Position numbers and translations under genes: made by a program. 64,000 nt of DNA, taken from NCBI RefSeq assembly GCF_014805625.2, contig NW_023998415.1, forward strand, positions 40,180,694-40,244,693, given 5' to 3'. This document shows positions 36,333 through 49,759 of this stretch, piece after piece. The DNA is from Glossina fuscipes. Its lineage: Eukaryota; Arthropoda; Insecta; Diptera; Glossinidae. Below the pieces are notes generated by a model. It did no database searches. It was not told where the DNA came from and worked only from the letters and a program-made list of their open reading frames with translations. How positions within the stretch are numbered: position 1 is the first letter of the stretch; each line of letters begins with the position of its first letter.

Positions 36333-39300
36333 TTTGAAGATCGTTAGTCCCGCGAACTGTAGCTTCAAAAGTTCACACAGGTGCTTCCGCTAACTGCGCA
36401 CCAAGCATTTGCCCCCTTTCGAAGTTTGAGGGGAAAAATAAGTATGATATACGAGACTTGATATCAAAACTAAAATATGCAATACATTCGCGTCCCTTGT
36501 ATTTACACGTAAGCAGTGTTGCCAACATTCGACAAAATCATGCTATATTGCATACTGTTCATATTGTTTTGCCCAATCCCTGCCTATACAACTAGCAAAC
36601 TAAGAAAGCTAATACATTTATTCTGTCTGGTGCTTAGGCTAAAGCGTGTTCGCATTAAGCTTATAAGTACTAATGAATAAAAAGTAAAAAACCGACCATT
36701 TATGTGTTTATAATGCGAGATCTGACATTAGGGTTTTCATCAACACACACATAACTTGGCATATTTTACTCAAGTTTGTTTCGCTCCTGGGAGGCGCTCT
36801 TGTCAAAGTGCCTTCTCGTCAAAGGAAGAAATATTTAAGAAAAGAAATTCGCAAAAAGTATTGTTTGATTGAATTTTTACTGTTGTTCTTTCAGTCTAAT
36901 ACGCGTATAGCGAATATAACATATATCCATCGGCTATGATCGTAATAAATGCAATAAATCGTATAAGTATAAAGTTACATAAATGAATCTCGATATATAA
37001 TAACATTTGTTTAGTTATGCAGATTATATAACTATATAGAGTGTGAGCGGTGTAGTTGTCTTTTTTATCGAAAATATAATTTGTACAATTTGTAATATTA
37101 ACGTCTTAACCGAGATTATGACTAATACAAGTTTATATGGACGTACGTGCATAGTGCATATGATAAACGCCTGCTCGTACATATGTACATGTATGCGATA
37201 TCTCTTTCCTCTCTAATGCACAAGGGGAAACACTTACGATGATTGATTTTTTTTTATTTTTTTTTTTTACACATACTTAGCGAAAAAGCCGACAAAAGTT
37301 ATAGAAATTAAAAAAAAAACAAAAACAAGCACTAAAAAGGAATAAGCAATTTTTTATGTACATATTGTTATATATATTAGTCAAGCCCACGCACACATAG
37401 GCAAACATACAAGTAAAAAAAAAATAAATAAATAAATGAAAAATTTTTATATATGATTTATATGAAGACGGAGGTGGAGGTGGCTCACGATTAGAAAAAT
37501 ATTGCATTTTTTTTACGAAATAATTTGTTACATATAAAGAAAGAGCAAGAAGCAGTGACAGAAACAAGAAATTATATTCTTGGGCTTGGATAAAAGACAT
37601 TTTTTTTTTTTACACCTACTACTGTCAAAGCAAGTTGAGCTCCTTAATCATTTTGCGCGAAACACACTTACACTTAACGTACTCGATAAGAATAGAAAAT
37701 ATGTTCGCTTTCTTGTCTCTAAGGTTTCAATAGATAGAAGACTTGCGGATGTGAACGCTTGATATACGGCCCATCGAAAGTTATATCCTTTTTTTTAGTA
37801 CAGAAAAGACAAGGAAGTTTGAGGGTATCTTCCTTACCCCATATCCCATATCTCAGAGCAATAATAAACACTATTTTATCGTAGGTCCTTTGAAAGCGAT
37901 CATGGATGTAATTGCGATCTAGCCGCGCACTACATTCGCCTTTTCTGGAGGGAGCTACTTTTTAAAGATTACGGGGATTTCTTCCCAACTTGAATAAAAG
38001 ATGGCAATTGGTTTATTGACTAATGGGATGTTCTTCAAAATCTGATGTGGATGTTTGCTTTTCTTATCTAATGCAAAGTCTATCAATAGCTTGTCCACTT
38101 TTATGCTTCACTCTCGAAGATCGGTCCTCACCTTTGTTTTTGTGCTAAAAGCACTAATAGCCGGATGGAAGTTGCACACTTAACCGTTTGATACGTTTTT
38201 GCTTGGTGTGAAAAAACTTTTCCCAGCTAATGTAACAAATCAAATGCGTTCTATCAGATTTCATTGCTTTTCCTAAGGGAAAAAGTGGTTACATCGATGA
38301 TAAAAATGATAAGAAAATTATTTTAATCAAAGCATTTTCCATTGCTAGCTGCACCTTTTTCGTAGTAGAATACGAATTTAATGATGAAAAGACATTTAAT
38401 CTTCCGAGACTAACCATGAAATGAAGCATTTTTGAGACGTAAGAATGAAAACGATGTTCAAGCAGCTATGAATTCGACGATTAAAACACGTTTTTTTTAA
38501 AAGGAAATATAGTAAGGTTAGGTGGTAGTAGATCCTAGTTTTGTGCTGCTAACATTTTAGGAAGCAGCGTTCGTCATTGGTCTCATTGGGTTCACATAGC
38601 TGATAATAGTAACGGAGTAAGAAGAATTTTTGTTATTACCGTCGACGTTAGGTGTTTCGTAACGTGCACAATGATCTCTTACGCTTTAGATTTTTCGTCA
38701 AAATTGAACAATGTCGTGCCTCTCGTATCCAGTAAGAAAAACTCAAGCCTTAGCTTTTTGGTTTTCTTGCCACAAAGCTCCACTTACTCAACCATCTTAA
38801 ATAGTACACATTAGTGGGCGGTCTGTGTGGTTCGGCCGGAACACCTGTATAGAAATTCTTCACTCCAAATGGCACAATGGCACAAAAAGCGATATTATTG
38901 CCCCCGAAGGAGGTGGAACACTCTCCCTCACATAGAAGGTTTCAACTTTCACATATTATGTTATCGGGTAAGATCCAAGGCATGAAAGAGTCGCTTTTTA
39001 AATAAAAATGTGATTTTTTATGTATCGATCACTTAATCGCTTCCGTTCGTCTTGGCCCAGCGACTAGCCTAGTAACCGAATTATGCTGGAATTGAAGAAA
39101 GATTCGTCATATTACAACATAACAAAATTAAAGTTACATGTCTCGCTCACTATAATCGAGTTCGCGGAACGCATCCGGTCCTATTAGATGGTAAAATTTT
39201 CAGAGACAATTTGAATAATCTTACATTAATTGAAGTCGTGCGTTGAATGTGTTGAGTGAAGCGCCATTACGTTTGCAAAAAAAGAAAGCGATTGACCTAC

Positions 39301-40747
39301 AATGCAGGAATATTGGATTTGTAACCGATAAAAAACAGTTACACTTACAATTTCTAAAGTGTATCGCAAGCATATCTTAAAGTGTTACGCAATAATTTAT
39401 AAACTTAATATATTGTAAGGCGGAGATAAATAAAAAGATTGAATAAAAATCTCTTAGTTCCGTACAATAGGTTTGTTTTTTAATTGCAAGTTAAACGGTT
39501 TAAAATGACTTCAATTTATCAATATTTTACAAGTTGTTTTTTTTTGTGTTTTGAGTTGGTTGCTATATGTTGTGGCGTTGATTAATTAAATGGTTTGGAC
39601 TAAAGATCGTTGTGTTTTTAATAAAGTTCACTGCAAAATCTTGCTGAGTTATTAAATCATCGAATTTATAAAAAGCAGGTGATGAAAACAGTTTAATCGC
39701 TATATGATATCATTAAGTTTACATTACATGAACATTATAAATGTGTTTGTTTTTTGCATTACTGTTGATATGTAGGTGGTATTCATATGTAACTAATATG
39801 TAATCATATGTCATTTACATTACTACGCTGAAGATTGTGTGGGAGCTTCTGCCGAATGATTGTACAAATGGTTGCGTAAAGATTCTCGTCTATTATTTTC
39901 GATTCATTTAAAAATCATATAAAATAATAATTTTCATAAATAAATGTAAAAATTATCCGTTTATAATATAATTATTTGATTAATAACGCTGACGCCTACA
40001 CAGACGCCAGAGCAGGCAAAGTGCATATATAAGCATATACCATATAACGAATCCATTTCTCTTCAAGTACTCAACGCTTTGTACTTGTATTGTACTTCTC
40101 TTCGCCATGAATTTTATCATTGTCGGTAAACTATTCTATATGCACATAAACTGTGATCATGTTTTTTTCATTTATATTTCTTCATCGGTTTGAATTTTAA
40201 TACGAAACCAATGAAAAAGCTGTAGTCGTGTTGGAACAACCTTCGGATACTCTTCATATATTTGAGTTTAACCTTTTGATTGAAGTCTTCTTCTTTCTTT
40301 ATATGACAAATGTTATCAAGTCGAAATCTTTTGTAATAGTTTGTAAATTATTAGATCGAGTGCATCTAAAATTGTCGGATTAAATTTCATTTTAGTTTTT
40401 TGGATCAGTCTGTTGGTGTTGTTGTTGGTCATCAACTTACAGATGACCGTAAGCAAATTTGATTTGTGATTGAGTGAAAAATGTATGAACCAAGTCTGAA
40501 TTTCTTTATTTAATTATTTAAGGCTTCAAGAGTTTTTACAATAGACAGAAGGACGGACGGATATCTTTAGAACTTTATAGTGGACAACTGGATTAATATC
40601 TTGAACACTCCTACGATATACGATAAGTTAAGTATAGCTAAGCGTAATCTGTCACAATATCACTTGGGCATATGTTCTCCTCTTCTGCTGGTTAGCACTG
40701 AGGAGTCGTTTTGGCTTAGACACAACGCAATTCAATTTTATAAAGTT
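36333..40747. other. Unique AT-rich DNA, no recognised gene
   Basis: T runs near 37248-37269 and 37602-37610, with no long (TA)n tract between about 37500 and 40740. Less AT-rich patches at about 37850-38200 and 38540-39000 are of unknown origin. Open frames are short or begin at non-ATG codons. Confidence 0.55.
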
Positions 40748-40797
40748 TCTAATCTGTTCGTATATCTCTACATCTAATCTGTTCGTATATCTCTACA
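40748..40797. repeat. Exact 25-bp tandem duplication
   Basis: The 25-base unit beginning TCTAATCTGTTCGTATATCT occurs twice in direct succession (40748-40772 and 40773-40797) with no mismatch. The unit is not low-complexity, so this is a recent duplication or an assembly artefact. Confidence 0.95.
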
Positions 40798-41970
40798 TAT
40801 ATAGTTTGCAGACGTTGTGAATTGATTCCTGAGCGTCAAAACTTTTCGACGAAACTTTACTGTATATTTGTGCATTTCTTCACCTACCGTTGTTTCTAAT
40901 GCTTTAACTTAGGCTATTAGTGCCCATACAGCGTTGTAGAATATCTCCTAGACATTAAAACACTTAGTCTATTATTTCTTTTCCATGGTCTTGGCATATA
41001 TGTATACATATGTAAAATGGGTTATTTTAATAAAATTTTTACATGAAATAAAAAATTATTTCCCTTATTAGTGTGTGCGTATATTTATTTTGTTTTTTGT
41101 TATTATTGTACACTGTATGTTCTTACATCTATTTTTAAAACACGTACACTCGGGCATGTATTGAATAAAATGTCAAGCGGCAGCTTGTCACTCATAAAAA
41201 AATATCATCAAACTAATGAAACTGTTTATATGCAATACACACACATATATACCGTAGAGCTTGCTGTTCGTTTGCATTTACGAGTAAAAAATAACCAGAG
41301 ATATGTTGTACTTAAGTTAAATATTGAATTATTTGCTTATCGCATCCAGCGACCGATTTATCATATGCTTTGAATGCACACAATCGAAAATTCCGCAAAG
41401 AATATACGCATTTGATCAGCATCAACAGTATATAGTATCGAATTATAGTAATCGGAATATGAGCGTTTTTTTTTTTTTTTTATTTTTATTTTTTTTTTTT
41501 TTTAAATCATCCTTACGGCCACAAAGCAAGTTCCTAGAACAAGGTACGTGCTATGTGCTTTCTTCATTTCGAAAATCAATTTAATCAGCAAAACCAATCT
41601 ACGCGTCCCCTCTCTGTTTAAAACATAAACTTTTAAGTTGTAAAGAACTTACGGGCTACGTCGAAATATGTATCATGCACGTAGATTATATCCAGTGAAT
41701 GAATCTTTGCTCGCAATTTCTTTTCTTTTCTTTTTGTTTCTTATATTTGAAAACTAGATGGATCCGTGGCTAGGAAAGAAGAAAGGAATTTTAGAACACA
41801 AATTATGCAGCAAATTATATAGTTAAGGTTGGGCTTGATTCTGCTCCCTTTTAAATGCTAATCCGCATCGAATGAAAGTGTTGATATCACACGTAAGGAC
41901 AACAATCTTGACTCTTGACCGATTTCCGTATACAGTTTCATCTAAGTAAAGAAGAAGAAACAAACTGCTT

Positions 41971-42003
<33 letters not shown>

Positions 42004-42724
42004 AAATGACTGCAGCATTATGTATATGCCCCCCGCCCATCTATTTTTGTTCATTAGAAACATTTGTAAGAATGTATCAGCCGTGGCGGGAAGGGCAAAA
42101 GCATAGAACAAATCAGCCGTAATATCCATCTATGGCTATAACATTCAAGTTTGTATATGAAGGCTTGTAACTTAAAGCTAAGCGCTAGCGACATACGAAT
42201 GTTGGCACTCGTGCCTTGGAATGCAAACGCTTACATTTTTTGTTACGCTCGTTAAGTTATTACAACCCGTTATCGATGAAATATAGATAGCGCCTGATTA
42301 ACTACGTGAAAGGACTGTCTTTCATATCCGCTGACTTTTACCAACTGGTACAACTGAGATATTCATTGCCACAGATAAACACTACTCTGGCTGGGAATGC
42401 ATAATCTTTTATAACGTATAATAACAACCACAAGCGCATGTTACCGAATTCGATTTTTCAAATGACATTTCATTCAAATAACGTTTATTTAAGTAAATTT
42501 AAATTTACGCGATATTTTAATTACAATGTTTTGCTTTCTGCTTTTTTGCTTTTTGCTTTTTTTTTTTTTTTAAATGATATATTTGCCGCATTTTTTTTCA
42601 AGAAAAAATTTTAATAATTTTAATGATTGCATTTGACTTAAGGGTTTAGTTTGCTTATATATATATATGTATGTAAACTCCTACATTTCTCATACAGAAA
42701 CCGATTTCTGTTCATATCTTTGTT
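40798..42724. other. AT-rich DNA with long poly-T runs
   Basis: T runs at 41466-41504 (interrupted) and 41972-41999. No recognised gene; frames at 41071-41373 and 41324-41584 are unremarkable. Confidence 0.6.
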
Positions 42725-42743
42725 TGACAGCTGACAGCTGTCA
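42725..42743. promoter_or_regulatory. Palindromic TGACAG/CAGCTG motif cluster
   Basis: The 19-base sequence TGACAGCTGACAGCTGTCA has perfect 9-base arms around a central A. It contains two E-boxes (CAGCTG at 42728-42733 and 42735-42740) and TGACAG core sites on both strands. TGACAG is the core recognised by TALE-class homeodomain proteins of the Meis/TGIF type, and CAGCTG is a class of bHLH site. Regulatory function is inferred from the motif alone. No gene start lies nearby. Confidence 0.3.
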
Positions 42744-43070
42744 TAAATGGAATGTTTTTCCATAGATACATTCCTTCGTTTATATGTATATATATATATA
42801 TACATATAGAATACGTATAAAGGGTATGTGTAAATGTTGATTATGTGATAATAAGAAAAAAAAATTGTTGTCCTCTCTTTTTTCTTAACTCACAAAGCTA
42901 AAGCCCGTAATAAAAAGAAAAAAATTGTATTAAAAAGCTTTTATTTTTCTTCTTTTTTTTTTTTTTTTTTTGTTTTTTAAAGTATATTCACATATGCAAA
43001 CATACAAACCCACATATATATTTGTAATAATAATAAAAGTAAATTAAGACACCAGTCAAGTTGATTACAA

Positions 43071-43071
<1 letters not shown>
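42744..43071. other. TA tracts and homopolymer runs
   Basis: Short (TA)n at about 42785-42802 and T runs at about 42953-42971. No gene. Confidence 0.7.

Positions 43072-43104
<33 letters not shown>
43072..43104. repeat. (ATT)n microsatellite
   Basis: Eleven ATT units. No SINE body was found next to it on either strand. Confidence 0.93.
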
Positions 43105-46100
43105 GTACATATTTTTTCAACTTACTTAACAACTGCAGCATCTCATCACTGCAAAGAAATATTGTACGAATTATTAGACAGAACGAGAAAAGCTCTTCAA
43201 GGGAGTGCAGCAGAATGGATCTGTAATAGTTAAGGAGGAAAAAATGATTTAAATTATTTTTTATTTTTTATTCTCTCTTAATCAACTATATTTCATAATA
43301 TATTTCTAATTCTTTTAATGATTAATCTTTAGGGAACTATTTGTCCTATTCTTTCTTTCATTAGCATAGACATTCACTTGGTCTTGGCAAGCAGTAAAAG
43401 GAACAATTGAATTCTTCTTTGAAGTAACATTAATCATAACAATTGTTTTAATAAATATGTAAAAATATTGAAAGTACTTTAACGTTCAGCGCGGATGAAA
43501 AAAAGTTTGTAATCACGCGTTTCAACGAACCACAGATACCCATCACGGCTACCCATTTGGCCTAAGCCAAATGCATTAACAACGCATAGTCTACTTCATA
43601 ATGTTCATGTTTCATATGATTAAGCGAACGCATCTATCGTATGGGCTACTTTTGCAATGTGTGTCTCTGATAAAAGTAAAATTTTCCGTCTTTACTCATC
43701 CTTTACGCCTACTGTAGGTGCGATCACAAACAATTTCTAAATTTCCCGTTTAATTTCCTTAGTAAGAGCAAAAAGGTCAAGTTGTAGTAGTTAACAAGGT
43801 CATGATAACAGACGAGTAGGTAGAGGTTGGATGGATTCGAAAAGACTCGTTACACGGCAAATACAGCAAATATTGCGCTTGTTGTCCGCTAAGGGAAAAT
43901 TGAACCTCGTGCTAAAATTTAAAAAAATGCTTTATGAACTTTAATTGCACCTGAGAGATAGAAGAAACGGAAAAGGTGATAATCTTTATCGCAAACTCAC
44001 AAACAAACACGTACCGTACAAGGTGAAAGAGTAGTAAGAGATACAATCTAACGGCAGTTGTGTGAGAAATTTCGTTGCGCAGAGTTTTGCTTCTGCGATG
44101 CCATAGATCAAATGTCGCAAATTTCTTGGATAATCTTAATGCCAAAGTTGCCCGAATTCCCCGAACACCTCTTACTCTCTTATGCAACTGCATCTAATCA
44201 TTGCCTTTTTGCAAAGTGCAACTACTGTGCCTAATATAGTCTTCTTCCCAAGTAATGCAATCAATCCAATTCTATCTAACAGTTCCAAGTCTTTTTCATA
44301 GCATGACGCCTCAGTTTGCACAATGACCTCAACCTATGATCTAAGTCCTATTGCCTGACGATTGCTTTACAAATTTGAAAACATATTATAATCAATTTAG
44401 CGAATTCAATGACGCAAAAGGCAGGACTTTGAAATTTGCCTGCGTTCCCGTGAACACAGTCCGTATATGGAAGACAGATTTCTCATGCCCCAAAATTTTC
44501 AAGCAAACCGGTGTTTTTCGATGAAACTAAGTAGACTTGCATAGCTTTGTCTCGGTAGAAGCATTTTGTTAACCAAAATTCATTTCATTACTACTACTAA
44601 GTAGCGTTAATGTTCTTTGACTAATGGTACTGGGATTATGCAGACACACAATTCATGATATCATTTGCATTCTATCGAAGCTCCAATCAGAAGTGAAGAA
44701 ATGGATATTTTAAACATAGCGGACTGAAAGTCTTCTAAAATACTCTATGATTTTAAACTTAAGAGGTAACTGGCAAAAAAAAAAAAAAAAGAAGAAAACA
44801 CTTCATGTTAAACGCACATATACTTGGTATCGTTTCCTATTACTTTTTTTTTATTTTTTTTTATTTTTTTTGGATTTATTTTTATATGTACGCTCGCATA
44901 TGTATGTATATATTTGTTTATTTTTGGCACAAAAACGTACTTTGCAAGAGGAACGCTTCGAAATTTTTTTGATATCATAAATGAAACGATAAGTTTAGTA
45001 TGTCGCTATGCATTGCACACTAAGGGGCATTAAAGATTATTAATTATACTAATATTTGTAATAATATCAGAGTTAAGCTAATGACCTCTCTTTTTCTGTC
45101 ACCCCACAACGATTTACTTACAAGTATTCTGTATACATTATATATGCTAACTAGCCCGTATCTATTTGCATTAATTATAGACTAAAATAAAGCACTTAGA
45201 TTTTAATTTTTATGATAATTGAATATATATATTATTTATATATATATATATCTATATATATAAAGTATATTCTGTTATAAAATAACAGAAAGAAACTTTT
45301 TCAATGTAAAACTCTAGATAAGGGGCTTCGACCGCGTGTGTATGCGTTAATAGTCTCTGTCTATGGGTGTGTTTTTGTACATATGCGTGCGTTTTATATA
45401 TTGTATATTAGTAAGCCGTTAAAATGCTTGTGTAATATATAAATATGTATATAAATATATTTAACTGTTATTATTATAAACTCATAATCATAATCTCGTA
45501 CCATGCGGAAAATGTATTGCGTTCCAGCGCGCGTCCTCAGTCGCCCCCTTTCTTCCTTCTACACAAACATGCACACACTGCTTTGCACTTTTTTTTTTTT
45601 TTCTTTAACCCTTTCGATTATCGGTCACTAAATAAATGCATTAATTACAGTAAGGGGCGAAAGTTTCAAAAGCAGGGAAAGGAGTTTTGTTTAACAACCT
45701 ATTTACCGTTCAGAGGATATCCTAGAAATCCTCTGCGCAAAGTAATCGTCGGATATCGTTGGAATTATTAGAGCCCCAGCCGATATTTGCTTTAAGCCTC
45801 TCAAGTTTATTTCTAAGCCCGTTTTCAACATCCATACACGCAACAGGTCCATGGATATGTACGCGAAAATATCCAGCGGTCTCAGAATGTTCAACAAAAT
45901 CGACTTTGAACATTCAGTATTCTATATAAGAATTATTCAGAATTGTCATAGTCCCTTCTTGATAGCAATATGACTATTCAAACACTTAAAGACCTTTCTA
46001 AGAAAGCGAATGAGTCAACATTCATATATATTCTGTGTGCAAAGCATGTCAAGGTAAGCACGTTAGGCGACAATATATTGACTAAACTTTCCATTCTGAT

Positions 46101-47082
46101 CTTTACGTTAGGCATAACTGTTTGTAACACAATCACGTTCCGTCAATTTTCTTTTATATGCTTCGATTCACCATAAACGCTTCGGTGCAAACCTTTTTTG
46201 CTTTTTCGGTCGTATTGTTTAAATTGTCGTGATACTCGGAATAACAATCAAAAACAGTAGCATTTTAACAAATAGAGAGAAGTCTCAGAGAAAGATCATC
46301 AAAAATATCATATTGAGTTTATGTCGAGCGGGAAACTTCACGCCATATCATCTGGCGTCAGAGTTTTTATAAGTCGACAGAGCCATTTTGAACAACATCG
46401 TCTCGAAAATGACACAAAATTTTTGTTTGAGGCAAAAGATTCGAACCATTCTTGTCACTAAGAGACAGTAGCAGATTGCGTAATATTGATCAAGTTTTTC
46501 GTTAGAATGTCGTACAAAAGAACTTTGGGCGGCCTATTCAGACCATAATTCGCATCTTACCAATGAGATATAGAAATGCAGTTAATGGATAGTGTTTTTA
46601 TGCGCATATGTATTCTTTTGTTATAAATCGAAAGAATTTTTGCTTTCCACATCCTGGCAACACCGGCCTGGCTATCGATTCATTCAAGACGAAATTCGCT
46701 AAGAATGCAAATTCTCTTTGAACCATCACGATTTTCATTACCTAGAGAGTACTTTAAACATGGAATATCTTCAAATTAATTCGTCATATGTGTGCACATC
46801 TAGTAAGCATAAGATTCTTAGATTCTTAGTTAGATAACGGTGTACGTCGTGCATATTTTTAAATAGTTTAAACAAATTCTGCATCGTTAGGCTGTAACGT
46901 TTTTATTTTTTTTTTCTTTAAATCTTGCCCGTCACTTCAAGCCTTCCAATTTTGCACGGCACTGTTGAACTGATTTTAAAAGCAATAAAATATTTGAATT
47001 TTCTTTTTTTTTATCCTCCACGCATTATTTGCTTTAAAAGAGAGTTAAGTGATTAATTTAATCCTTATTATAATTAAATTAT
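43105..47082. other. Unique AT-rich DNA, no recognised gene
   Basis: Contains A runs (44776-44790), T runs (44844-44870, 45591-45602), TA tracts at about 45222-45262 and a small hairpin (TTCTGTTAT, 3-base loop, ATAACAGAA) at 45270-45290. A 93-codon minus-strand frame at 43912-44193 and two overlapping minus-strand frames at 45703-45913 have no recognisable domain. A less AT-rich patch at about 46300-46760 is unassigned. Confidence 0.55.
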
Positions 47083-47096
47083 TTTATGATGGATAC

Positions 47097-47102
<6 letters not shown>

Positions 47103-47133
<31 letters not shown>
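47103..47133. repeat. Poly-A run of 31 bases
   Basis: Uninterrupted A run. It could be an old retroposon tail, but no element body was recognised upstream on the plus strand. Confidence 0.9.
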
Positions 47134-47134
<1 letters not shown>

Positions 47135-47239
47135 AACAAAGAAAACAATATCTCCAGATGCAATTAATTAGATACATATTAAATCGTTGGGCAGCAACAT
47201 GTGTCTGGAATCTGGAAAATATATTCAAATTACAATAGC

Positions 47240-47599
47240 ATGTACTATAGAACTGCAGCAGAACATTGCGATCTCTCCAACTTGACTTTTTTATTTTGCT
47301 GTCAATGTCTATCTATTTTCAAACAATCACACTTTACCGGGTCTTCATTTTATTTCTCTAAACGTTTCGAAGTCTTAATGACACACTGCATCATATCCCC
47401 AAGGAAATGGTATTTGAAATTTACTTGTGTTTGCTTGCAAGTCCCTAACATTACGGTATTTTATGCATCATTTTCTCTCGTTTCATTTGTCTTCTACTTT
47501 CACAAAACACAGGATGTGGTTAAGGTTAATAGATCAAAAACAAAAAAAAAATTCCAAAGGCAAATATTAACTTCAAGGACTATACAAAAAAGAATATAA
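47240..47599 (+). CDS. Longest non-repeat open frame (119 codons), unrecognised
   Basis: The frame is open from 47083 and has its first ATG at 47240, giving 119 codons. It is rich in Cys, Phe, Ser and Lys. It has one hydrophobic stretch (ITVFYASFSLVSFVFYF) that could span a membrane, and a Lys-rich C-terminal part. No homologous domain, splice site or polyadenylation context is recognised. In DNA this AT-rich a frame of such length is uncommon but can occur by chance across 64 kb and six frames. An exon, a decayed element ORF and chance are all possible; chance is most likely. Confidence 0.15.
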   Translation: MYYRTAAEHCDLSNLTFLFCCQCLSIFKQSHFTGSSFYFSKRFEVLMTHCIISPRKWYLKFTCVCLQVPNITVFYASFSLVSFVFYFHKTQDVVKVNRSKTKKKFQRQILTSRTIQKRI

Positions 47600-48740
47600 G
47601 ACAGTTAAGGATCTTTCGAAGTTTCTTCGCCTCTCTTTAATTACAATCGAAACCAACGTTTGGATTATGCGCCTTATACTCAAACTATTAAAACTGCACA
47701 AGTTTTACTGTTGTTGTTGTTGTTGTTGTTGTTATTGCTTGGAGCTGTTTATTAACAATTCCACGCTGCTTGTAAATAATATATAGTTCGGCATTGTTTG
47801 CCTCTCCGTCCATCACTCAATGGTCGACTCCGTTCTCTGAACTTACAATTCTTCTTATCATAAAAAATTTTGTGATATTTTCTCTTAGCACACATCTATA
47901 AATTAAGTTTAGAAGCAGGCGTGCCCTACTTTATTAAACACCTCTACAACTGCTTAAAAGCGAAACAAATTTTCCAAACAAAAATTCAAAATACTTTTCT
48001 CAACAACAAAAAAGATTGCGTGATAAATATCGATCTAAAACTTAATATTGTCTACTGATACGCTCAAAATGATCACAAATATATATATATATAAATATAC
48101 TTGTTTCTTATTATACATTCTGCGCTTAATGCGATAAACATGAAAGGATAATATTTAAATGAATAGGACAGAGAGACAGATACGACAGTCATTTTTGCTA
48201 TGCGTGTTGATCGAGCATACAAGAGGTACGTATTTTCATTTGCTTGAAAAATATAGAAGGCCTGTAGTGTAGATATTATGCCATCACTGTAGAGGTTTTA
48301 CCAGACAGCAGGCGAAAATTCATAGATATTAACGGCCATCATATGCTTAAGTAAAATTCGTTTTGAATAAAAGAAAAATGTAAAGAGAAAGAAAAAGTGT
48401 GTTCAATACTTTTTACCTAAATTGCTGTACATGATAACACGTGAACGTTCAAATCAAGATGAACTTTTTCATTTAAAATAAATTTTTATTCTTGCAAAAC
48501 ATAGGAAAATATATTCGAAGGCATTTTGCACAAAACTTTTCCATAGAATTTTTTTCAAAATCCTCTTTCAAGTTCTTATAAAAGAATTGAAAAAAAAAAA
48601 ACTATTATTCTGTAAAAGTTTCTCTTTCAGGTTTAAACTAAACGAATTTTTAATTTTTTTTTTTTTTTTTTTGTTTTTAAATACTTGTCTATATCTAGGT
48701 AATGCATTATCGCAGATATTTTTTTTTTCTTTTTATTGCT
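47600..48740. other. AT-rich DNA with a (TTG)n tract
   Basis: (TTG)n at about 47708-47733 and a short (TA)n at about 48081-48093. T and A runs lie near 48590-48600 and 48654-48672. No gene recognised. Confidence 0.65.
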
Positions 48741-49597
48741 TTTTATACCCATCACCGAAGAATGGGGGTTATATTCATTTGATCAAAACGTTTGTAACGC
48801 CCAAAAAGAAGCATCAGAGACCACACAAAGTATAGATATATTCTTGATCGCCATCAAATTATAAACCGATTCTGGTCTGTCCGTCTGTCCGTCTGTTTTT
48901 TAAACATTCTCGTGGCCGTAAAAATGAAGCTACTGACTTTAAATTTGGCAGAAGTATTATGAGTTCCTACACCTAGATTAGTATTGAAAATGGGCCAAAT
49001 CGTTTGAAGGGCTCGCCCACGGCACCACGTTAACTGACAACCCCTCCGTTTTTCAATGGAAATGAAAAATTGGTCTTTTTCGCTTAACTTATAAACTATA
49101 GCAAATAAATGTAGAAAAATTTCAACGCATATTCTATGGGCTTTGTTGTAGCGTTTGTGCACAAAAATGGAAAAAATAGACCATGCCTACCCAATATTAT
49201 CAAGTGTATCAAGCGTTAATTGTTTTTTCAATAACTCAATAACGCATAGAGACAAGAGTCGAAAACCCCATAAAGTATACAAATTCTTGGCCAGTTACAA
49301 CACTTAAATGCACCTAAACATGCTCACTTGGCCATCTGTCTGTTTGCGCAAGTTTGTAGCAAACATTCTCTAGTTAGCGAAAATGAAGATATCGCCTAAA
49401 AATTTGTAAAAGAATTTCGAATTGACTAAAGGACACGCCTACAGCACCCACATGACTATACACCCGACAAAAACTTTCATTTTGGAAATAGGAAAAATCG
49501 CCTGCACCCACTCCATATTATAGAGGATAAAAATTTTATTCTTTTACATTTTTTTTTTTTTTGCTTTTTTACGATACGAACAGTGATGGGTACAAAA
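48741..49597 (+). mobile_element. TATACCC-ended non-coding element, two-unit body, complete copy
   Basis: Bounded by inverted ends: TTTTATACCCATCAC at 48741-48755 and GTGATGGGTACAAAA at 49583-49597 (14 of 15 positions). After the left end come GAAGAATGGGGGTTATATTC, AAGTATAGATATATTCTTGA and repeated GTCCGTCTGTCC, features of widespread non-coding repeats in fly genomes. The body is two diverged direct units. Unit 1 (from about 48827) and unit 2 (from about 49272) share AAAGTATA, TTCTTG, a CCATCTGTCTG-like block, an AACATTCTC block, CACGCCTACAGCACCCAC and a terminal CCATATTAT-like block. Unit 2 is shorter by about 125 bases between these markers. Beyond the right end, TTCGATCCCGACCGAATTT and TTACTTGTT (to about 49632) resemble the usual outer flank. 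No coding capacity, so any mobility would need proteins from elsewhere. Confidence 0.75.
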
Positions 49598-49710
49598 AAT
49601 TCGATCCCGACCGAATTTATTTTTCTTACTTGTTATTTATTTTTAAGGTTGTTATTAAGGGGGAAAAGCCCTGCATATTAAACAAGTTGCACTCAGCTTA
49701 GTGCATACAG

Positions 49711-49759
<49 letters not shown>

